A DNA stretch of 64,000 nt from Anisodus tanguticus (Eukaryota; Streptophyta; Magnoliopsida; Solanales; Solanaceae). The DNA is taken from contig CM067546.1 of NCBI GenBank assembly GCA_034509755.1, positions 34,804,383 to 34,868,382 of the forward strand, read 5' to 3'. This document shows, piece by piece, positions 56,505 to 64,000 of the stretch (position 1 is its first letter; each line of letters opens with the position of its first letter). The notes beneath the pieces are model-generated. The model was not told where the DNA came from. It saw only the letters and a list, made by a program, of their open reading frames with translations, and searched no databases. The translations under genes were made by a program, and so were the position numbers.

Positions 56505-57027
56505 TTAGTGATTACAAAGACCAAGAGATTTCTTCAAACTATATAATCTCTCATGATCTAAAGCTTTTGTAAAAATATCAGCTAGTTGATGAATAGTGTC
56601 AACATGTTCAATATGAACTAGCTGTTTTTTGACTAAATCTCTTAAAAAGTGATGTCTAATATTAATATATTTTGTACGTGAGTGTTGAACTGGATTTTTG
56701 GAAATATTTATAGCAATCAAATTATCACAGTACAAAATCAAAATGTTGCTAGAAAATCCATAGCCATCTAACATGTATCTTATCCATATTAATTGAGAGC
56801 AACAATTTTCAGCTGCTACATATTCAGATTCAACAGTTGAAAGTGAGATACAGTTTTGTTTACGACTATACCATGAAACAAGATTATTGACAAGATAAAA
56901 ACATCCTCCACTTGTACTTTTTTCTATTATCTACGTTTCCAGCCCAATCCGAGTCACTAAATCCTATTAAGTTAGGATTAGTGTCTTTGGAATACCAAAT
57001 TTCCAACTCACATGTGCCAGCAACATA
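56505..57027 (-). pseudogene. Copia-2 RNase H
   Basis: The C-terminus reads LYCDNLIAINISKNPVQHSR, HFLRDLVKKQLVHIEHV and QLADIFTKALD, the closing motifs of copia RNase H. The first half (STVESEY-type wording near 56830) lies in other frames because of breaks at about 56780 and 56930. It ends at the pol stop. Confidence 0.88.
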
Positions 57028-58161
57028 TCACATAATACGTTTCACGATATTTAAGTGAGATATTTTGGGACAGGCTTGAAAACGGGCACAAACACAAACA
57101 CTAAACATAATATCTGGGCGACTCGCATTAAGATAAAGAAGACTACCTATCATAGATCGATATAATATTGAGTCGACATTTTCACCAACATTATCCTTAC
57201 ATATCTTCTGCGATGAACCCATTGGCATTTTCATATGTTTAGCATTCTCCAAATCAAATCTCTTAACTAGATTCTTAGCATATTTGCTTTGTGAGATAAA
57301 AATTCCATCTTCACTTTGCTTAATCTGCAAGCCTAAGAAAAAAGTTAGTTCCCCAATCATGCTCATTTCAAAAGTTGATGTCATAGATTCAACAAATGAC
57401 TTTAGATAAGACTGTGAGGTCGAGCCAAAGACTATGTCATCTACGTAGATTTGAGCAATAATAATATCTACACCGTGACGTTTAATGAATAAAGTACGAT
57501 CAGCTTCACCAATGTTAAAACCAAATTCAAGAAGGAAGTTAGTTAGATGACCATACCATGCACGAGGGGATTGTTTTAACCCATACAAAACCTTTTTGAA
57601 CCTGTACACATAGTGTGGATGGTGAGGATCTTCAAATCCTTTTGGTTGTTCAACATAGACTTTCTTATCTAGATAACCATTTAAGAATGCACCTTTTACA
57701 TCCATTTGGTGTAAAGTAATTTTTAGGCAACAAGGAATAGCAAGTAACAATCTAATCGACTTAATTCTAGCCACGTGTAAGAAGGTTTTGTCATAGTCGA
57801 TTCCTTCAACCTGAGTATAGCCTTGTGCAACTAGATGAGCTTTGTTTCTAACAACTGTTCCCTATTCGTCTGATTTATTTTTTAAAATCCACTTAGTTCC
57901 AATTACATTTGTATTATTTGTACGTGGAACTAAGTCCCATACTTCATTTCGAGAGAATTGTTCACGATCTTCTTGCATTGCTTGAATCCAAAAATCATCT
58001 TTGAGTGCTTCTAAAATAGTTTTTGGTTCTAAAGTAGATATAAAATAAGAAAGACTAACCTTTTGGTATATGGTAGACATACACACATACCTTACCATTT
58101 CTCTGTAGTTGAGTGGTTCTTTCCCTCTTATTCTAATTCCTTCAAAAAATCCCCCTATCAC
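57028..58161 (-). pseudogene. Copia-2 reverse transcriptase
   Basis: Blocks from 58161 downward: ALKDDFWIQAMQEDREQFSR and WDLVPRTNNTNVIGTKWILK, then after a break near 57860 the palm wording HQMDVKGAFLNGYLDKKVYV, YGLKQSPRAWYG, the catalytic IYVDDIVFGS and LKIKQ-type connection. Two frame segments of 99 and 248 codons cover most of the RT. The Sirevirus form of the YVDD region is well kept. Confidence 0.92.
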
Positions 58162-58936
58162 CTAGCCTGTTGGATGATTCTTCCTAATCCTTGATGAGGG
58201 GTCCCTTCGAACATGATCTATCAATTTAGAATTTGACTCCTCATTCATGGCCTCTGTGATCTCTATTTCAGGTTCAGATGTTACTTCGAGTGTGACAACA
58301 TTTGAAGCAACATATGATTCTTCAGCAGTCTGCACATTTTCCACTAAAACTATAGTGTTATTTTCAGTTGTATTTCCTGTAAAATCAGAAAAGTCATCAA
58401 AAATAACATTTACAAACTCTTGTATAGTTTTGGTCTTCAGATTGTATACTCGATAAGCATGACTATTTTGAGAATAGCCAACAAAAATTCTTTTGTCGCT
58501 CTTAGAGTCAAACTTTGCCAAATATCTCTATCATTTAAAATGTAATAAATACACCCAAAAATATGAAAGTAACGCAAGTTAGATTTCTTTCCATTTATCA
58601 GCTCATAAGGTGTCATCTTTGTTCCTGGCCTTAAGTAGACTCTATTAGAGATGTGATAGACAATATTTAAGGCTTCGACCCAAAAACGTTTTGACAATTT
58701 TTTATAACTAAGCATAACTCTAGCCATTTTTTGCAGTGTTCTATTCTTCCTTTCTACTACCCCATTATGTTGAGGAGTTTGGGAGCAGAAAACTCATGGA
58801 AAATTCTTTTTTTCTCACAAAACTTTGTGAATGAGCTATTTTCAAATTCTTTTCCATGGTCGGATCTAATCCGAAAAATAGGAGAATAGAACAAGTTTCT
58901 AATTCTAGAGTACAAAATTTTAAACATGTCAAAAGT
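58162..58936 (-). pseudogene. Copia-2 integrase, C-terminal half
   Basis: MARVMLSYKKLSKRFWVEAL, YELINGKKSNLRYFHIFGC and RIFVGYSQNSHAYRVYNLKT are the post-DDE wording of copia integrase. The segment with the second D and the E (near 58740-58900) is split by stops. Confidence 0.88.
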
Positions 58937-59800
58937 TTATGATTTTTCTTTCAAAAAATATATCCATGAATATCTAGAAAAATCATCTACTATCACATAG
59001 GAATACCTCATGCCTCCTAGATTGTCTACTTCAATTGGACCCATTAGATCCATATGTAATAATTGAAAACAGTGAGACGTACCTGAATGTTGTCCGTCGT
59101 GTTGACCAATATTATGAGAGACACGAGTTTGCTTACCTTTCAGACAATCTTTACAGACAGTTTTACCTTTATGGCTAAGATTGGGTAAGCTCATAACCGC
59201 TTCATATGAGACCAATTTTTCTAAATTGTGGTAGTTGACATGCCTCAACTTTTGATGCCATATTGTTGTGTCATCGATCATGACATTATTGCATGTTTCT
59301 TGTCTTGCAACAAGATAGAAATTATCACATGTTCTAGTACATGTCATGACACATTCATTAGCTTCATTCATAACTTTACAGGCATTCTTATTAAATTTTA
59401 CCTCAAGATTGTCATCACACAGTTGACTAATACTAATCAAATTATCCATTAAACCCTCAACGTGTAAGACATTTCTTAAAGCTGGAAATCCAGGAACATC
59501 CAAGATCCCTTTTCCAATTATTTTACTTTTGTTGCCTCCTTCATAAGTCACGTTTCCTCCGTTGAATGACTCATAGTTCTTTAGAAAACCTTTTGTACAT
59601 GTCATGTGACGAGAACATCCACTATCAAAGTACCAAGAACATGAAATATTAGTTCTTAATGCAGTTATCGCAACATTGCAAGTTACATCCTTTTTAGGAA
59701 CCCAAACTCTCTTAAAATATTTTTTACCTCTTTGCTCAGAAATGTTGTTGCGATTGTTATCCGGAATGTTGGACAACAATTTAGGCAACGTTTTGCTCAC
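58937..59800 (-). pseudogene. Copia-2 protease and integrase N-terminal half
   Basis: A 287-codon frame. The aspartic protease motif WYFDSGCSRHMT (D-S-G) is at residues ~57-68. The gag-pre-integrase HHCC finger follows (WHQKLRHVNYHNLEKL, CKDCLKGKQ) at residues ~182-225. Then the first integrase aspartate appears in LLHMDLMGPIEVDNLGG and VIVDDFSRYSWIYFLKEKS. The frame stops at 58937 from a break, not a natural end. This is the best preserved coding block of the element. Confidence 0.93.
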
Positions 59801-61579
59801 ATAATTTGAAGTTTGAAACAGTATGGTTTTAGGTGTTCAAGGGAGTTACAATGATGACATACAAACTTCATATTCTTTGACATATACGAGAACCTATTAT
59901 TCATTCCTTTTTCTTTAACAAAGCATATTTTCTCATTTGTATCAAAGAGATTAGAGCACAAGGTTTTAAGAGAGTTTTCGTACCCAATACCTGCATGTGA
60001 CGGTTTACTAAAGCTGAGTATCTCATTCAATTTCGAAGTCCTTGAGTTGAGCTTGCAGAAGGTTGCTTCGTCTAGATCCAATTTTGTACGAACCTTACCA
60101 AATTCTGTATCTTTTTTGGTAAGTGCAACCTCTAGTCAGGTTATTGTGCCTTTTAGATCTACATTCTCACGAGTTGAAGATTTTACCTTTGTGTCAAGTT
60201 GTTTGGATTCTACGATTAAGGCTTTAAAAATGTTTCGTAATTCATTAATCATATCATCTTTGCATTCTACTTGATCCATACTATCAGCCTCGCTAACTGA
60301 AATAGAGCCACTAAAGCAATTAACATCAGAATAGTTAAAGAACTCATACCTTTCGGATGTTGTTGTCGATGTTGATGTCGTCGCTGATGTTGGACCAAAT
60401 GTCGTGACATCTGAGACAACATTACATATGACATCTTCTCGGTCTGACAGACTGTTCGAAAACATTGGCCAGCATTGCTTGTGATTCAGTTTCTTGATTT
60501 CCTTCATCTTCTCTTTCATCGTCACTAAGAGAGACCCACAGATTCTTGTCAAATTTTCTAAAAGTGTTTGCACATTCGTTAGCATAATGACCCTAACCCC
60601 AGCATGCATAACATTGCACAAGCTCGAGTCGTTTGGGATCAAATTTGGTCCGATCTGAGTTGGTTCTTCTGAGTGGACTTCCTTTTTGAGCACTTGGAAG
60701 GAATTTAGTGGGCTTTTGATTGAAGCCTTGGTTTTGATGCTGTTTAGATTTAAATTTATTTCTCTCATTGTTGAACTTCCTCACCATCGAATTGTATTTT
60801 TGAGTGAGTAAGGCAACATTAGCACCTTCACCAATTTCTTCAAGATTCTTATCCTCTTCTTCGATTTGATTCTCCGAGGATTGAACTTGAAGTGCCACAT
60901 TCTTGCTTTTATATAGTTCCCTTTGATTCTCAATGTTCATCTCATAGGTTTTGAGAATGCTCATCAAGGTATGAAGGTCCATTGTGGCAAGATTGTGAGC
61001 TTCTTGAATGACACAAAACTTTAAATTAAACTTTTCAGGAAGAGAATAGAGAGCCTTTTCAACGAGTTGAGTGTTGGTTAAAGGTTCACCAAACACTTGA
61101 CATTCATTTGAGATGTAAATCAACTTTTCAAAATAAGATTTAATGTCATCCGCTTCTTCCATTCTTAAATGTTCATATTTGCTCATGAGCATGCGTAGCT
61201 TAGTTCGACGAACACTTGAGTTACCTTCACAATGAATTTGTAAAGTATCTCATGTGTCCTTAGCCGTGAGGCAGTTTTGAATGAGTTTGAACATGTACAG
61301 ATCAACCCATCTAAAAATTGCATTTAAGGCCTTTTAGTTAAAGCTAGCGTTATTGCTTTCTTCCGCCGTCCATTCAGATTCAGGTTTAACAAGAATGTCA
61401 CCCTCTTCATCCGGTGGCAATATTGACCCATTGATTATAGATCTCCATTCCCTAACATCAATTGATTTGATATGAGAACGTAGGCGAATCTTCCAATAGG
61501 AATAGTTTGAACCATCTAAAATAGGAAGTCTACCAATAGTCGAATTTGCCAGATCCATAGCTTGAGACAACATGACCAA
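59797..61579 (-). pseudogene. Copia-2 gag
   Basis: 61579-61334 opens with LPILDGSNYSYWKIRLRSHI (gag N-terminus). 61192-60593 carries the UBN2 core (VEKALYSLPEKFNLKFCVIQ, MNIENQRELYKSKNV). A zinc knuckle begins CYACWG, then an in-frame TAG (60593-60595), then GHYANEC. Further on, 60400-60136 is a coiled-coil-like acidic stretch and 60081-59797 ends with a second knuckle CHHCNSLEHLKPYC. Two knuckles with a coiled coil between them are typical of Sirevirus gag. Breaks lie near 61330, 60594 and 60120. Confidence 0.88.
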
Positions 61580-61600
61580 TCACTTATTGTGTTAAGTGTC

Positions 61601-61613
61601 GGCTCTGATACCA
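61601..61613 (-). other. Copia-2 primer binding site (tRNA-iMet)
   Basis: The minus strand reads TGGTATCAGAGCC, a perfect initiator-tRNA complement, two bases inside the LTR end ...CTAACA. Confidence 0.92.
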
Positions 61614-61615
61614 CT

Positions 61616-61992
61616 TGTTAGGTCCGGGTATGCTATGGAACAATAAAAACAAAATGAAAATAAACTAATTCAAATGCCAATTCACTTTCGAATGCCGGCG
61701 ATAATGTCGTCCAACACCAGTGACAACATTTTAGTAAAAACAGAAAACTTTAAAGAGCAATGCAACAGAAATTTAAAGAACACAAAGGTTTAAAATATTA
61801 TATAACCTATGACGGTCAGTGACCGAAAGTATTGTATATATTTATTATATACAAAAATTACAAATTCCTTTCGTTACAATTTTACAAGATGAAACGAAAA
61901 GAAATTAAATATTGAAGTCGTAGATGACTTCTGCCTGAAAAATCTATCTAAATAGACATAGACAACTTCTCATTACAATTTCTCAATACAAA
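61616..61992 (-). repeat. Copia-2 5' LTR, truncated
   Basis: It matches the inner 375 bp of the 3' LTR to CTCAATACAAAG and then breaks into unrelated DNA. About 60 per cent of the LTR, including its U3 promoter side, is gone. Confidence 0.9.
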
Positions 61993-62844
61993 GATGAAGG
62001 AAGCTAGCATTTAAAATGTACATATGTTGTCTCTTATATAACTTGCGCTAAGCTAATTTTTTTTTTTTTTAAAAAAAATAGAGTTGTATGTGACTATGTG
62101 TTGACTTAAATCATGACCAATACACAAGTTACGCTTTTCCCTTTTTTTTAAAAGATACAATTTTCTATACTATAAGGGTTTAATGAATTGGCAAACTCAT
62201 GATTTATTCTTCTCCGGATTTTTCAAGATAATTCTTTTATGTTTCCTGTTGCATGATAGAAAAATTAGATACAATTGGAGAAAATGATTGAATCGACTTC
62301 TTAAGTTCTGTCATGTAATAAGTGGAATACTAATAGGATTATTTTTCCGTCTACCTTTTAACTACAAAAAATAAGTTGAATAGTTTGATGTAAACATTGG
62401 ATGCGAGTAAATTTTTATTCTAATATATAGGACCAAACAATTTAGGCAGTAAAAAAAGTAGAATGGACATGGATCATCTAAATTATCACATTATAACTTC
62501 ATCAGTTGCAATTATTAAGTTTAAATTACGTTTACTTATCTTTTACCCGTCTAATTAAGGATTCAGAAAAGGGAGGTAATTAGAAATTGGCTTTCTTTTT
62601 TCTTGTTATGATAGTTCGGTGATTAATAAGTTCCATTATTGGTACTTGGGAATTTGTGCAAAATCATTTCATGTGAATGTATAGTTCTAGAAATTCAGTG
62701 TTTTGTGCCACCAACAACAGTTCAAATGAAATAGCTTTGATTAGAAAGGTAAGAAATGCAGACGTTAAAAGCTTGTACTAAAATTACCTTTTCTTCCAAG
62801 TAAGAATGCCATGGGTTGAAAGCCAAACAAAAGAGAGTATAAAG
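61993..62844. other. AT-rich intergenic DNA, no gene
   Basis: No ORF or recognisable element was found. Confidence 0.5.
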
Positions 62845-64000
62845 TAAGGCTGGCCAGTGGGCCGGGACGACCCGACCCCGGCCCGACCCCGTCCCGACCC
62901 CGCCCCGGTCCCGCCCCGACCCCGCTCTAAAAAAAAAAAAAAAAAAAAAAATTTAACGGGGCGGGACTCGAACTCGGGACGGGACGATGTCTCGTCCCGC
63001 CGGACCCGAGCCCGCCCCGGGCCCGCCGGACCGAGCCCGCCCCGAGCCCGTCCCAGGCCCGGCCCGACCCTTAAACCCCCTTTGCAAAAATGGCCGTTGC
63101 ACCAACGGCCATTTTAGATTATGGCCGTTGGCCAACGGCCATTTTAGGCCCCCCCCTCCCCCAACCCCCCCCTACCCCTTAATATTTATTTTTAACCCAT
63201 AAGTTATTATATTTACACTTTAACCCAATTTTTCAACTATAAATAACTCATTTTCTCTTCATCTTTCTCACAAATCTTCCTACAATCTCTCTAATTTCTC
63301 AATATATCTCTCTACATTGTTTGCTAAATATTCAATTTTATTAATTCATTTGGGAATTGGGAGTGAAGTTGGCAACTAGCTTGAGGATCTTCCATCGAGC
63401 AAAGTTTCAATTTTCAACCTCTCGATTACACGTCGACGTTACGTCGGCGTTTGGTACATTCGTTCCTTCATTAAATTATTATTGTCTGTTTATTTTATTT
63501 AGCGCACTTAATTTTATTGTCTTTAATTATTTATTATCATAATTAAAATGGAAGGATTAAAAGGTATGTTTAAGGGTAAGGGTAAGGGTGCTTCTTCTAG
63601 TAGAGGCAACCGGGGCAAGGGTACTTCTTCTAGTCATCTTATTCCTACACGGGATGATTTTGTTGATACTCAACATTTTCCTACAATACCATTAGATTTA
63701 GACGAGGAGTTATTTTACGGAACTCAAGAAGACTTTAATTTAGACGATGATCTAGACGATACACCCACTAATATTGATGACAACACGCCCACTAGTGCAC
63801 CTTTGGTGAAATACCTCCTATTCCCCCTAGTATGAGACGAGGTCCGGCAAAACGACCATTAAAATCGGATGCATGGACATTTTTTGATAGGGACGTAGAG
63901 AATCAAGTAGCCATATGTAAAATTTGTAAAAATGTTTTAAAATTTAAAAGCTGGAAAAGGTCACGGTGGGACGGGGGTTTAATTAGACACGTAGTAAGTG
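62845..64000 (+). mobile_element. hAT-C: 5' part of a hAT transposon, cut by window end
   Basis: It begins TAAGGCTGGCCAGTGGGCC (preceded by GTATAAAG, a possible target site), then the CCCGACCCCG array, an A-tract, and a leader nearly identical to hAT-B. The terminal base differs slightly from hAT-B (TAAGG against TAGGG). Confidence 0.9.
63548..64000 (+). pseudogene. hAT-C transposase N-terminus (BED finger)
   Basis: MEGLKGMFKGKGKG and the acidic linker match hAT-B. A two-base loss near 63804 shifts the frame (SAPLVKYLL), but the BED finger region after it, CKICKNVLKFKSWKRSRWDG followed by LIRHVVS, is uninterrupted here, unlike in hAT-A and hAT-B. The gene runs off the window. Confidence 0.87.

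Larger units (their letters stand above)
52364..61992 (-). mobile_element. Copia-2: Sirevirus-type (SIRE/Maximus) LTR retrotransposon
   Basis: 3' LTR at 52364-53359, polypurine tract, an extra ORF, pol, gag, primer site, then a truncated 5' LTR. Lineage markers: IYVDDIVFGSTSQSYLKSF and MSMIGELTFFLGLQIKQ in RT, a second CCHC knuckle late in gag, and about 3 kb with an extra ORF between pol and the 3' LTR. Stops and frameshifts throughout show a dead copy, though less decayed than Copia-1. Confidence 0.92.

Overview
This is a gene-poor, transposon-rich stretch of a dicot nuclear genome, most likely from the Solanaceae. The pointers are a caulimovirid pararetrovirus relic, SolS/TS-type SINE and LINE tails ending in TTG repeats, and spliced genes typical of asterids. 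The genus cannot be set from the sequence. There is nothing prokaryotic: no operons and no CRISPR.

Layout. (1) 1-11423: a decayed Ty1/copia element on the minus strand (Copia-1), its left LTR cut by the window edge. An endogenous pararetrovirus fragment (about 1990-4625) sits inside it, flanked by a ~560-bp direct duplication of copia sequence. (2) 11424-14884: a broken autonomous-type hAT element (hAT-A) inside the Copia-1 5' LTR, followed by an inverted, diverged LTR scrap. (3) 15938-16009: a first exon resembling SMN (survival motor neuron). (4) 16260-24640: a large inverted-arm element whose left arm holds a tandem array of six LTRs with a period near 1.26 kb. (5) 25144-29397: two hAT elements with 8-bp target duplications, one carrying what looks like a captured ribosomal-protein-type promoter and 5' leader. 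(6) 29560-38387: an intact RCD1/SRO gene on the plus strand (WWE, PARP-like and RST domains; six coding exons, 599 codons), with upstream ORFs in a spliced leader. (7) 39826-47069: an intact shikimate kinase-like 2 (SKL2) gene on the minus strand (eight exons, 383 codons), its introns loaded with SINE, LINE, hAT and Stowaway insertions. The two genes are tail to tail. (8) 48453-50683: hAT-B, an internally deleted hAT. (9) 51101-51673: a 137-bp tandem duplication beside a tRNA-derived SINE. (10) 52364-61992: a Sirevirus-type copia (Copia-2, minus strand) with a third ORF after pol and a truncated 5' LTR. (11) 62845 to the end: hAT-C, cut by the window.

Only RCD1/SRO and SKL2 look functional. 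RCD1-type proteins are nuclear hubs that bind stress transcription factors; SKL2 is a predicted plastid protein with a p23-like domain and a degenerate kinase fold. Nothing indicates that they act together. All exon boundaries were placed by eye from GT/AG sites and reading-frame continuity.
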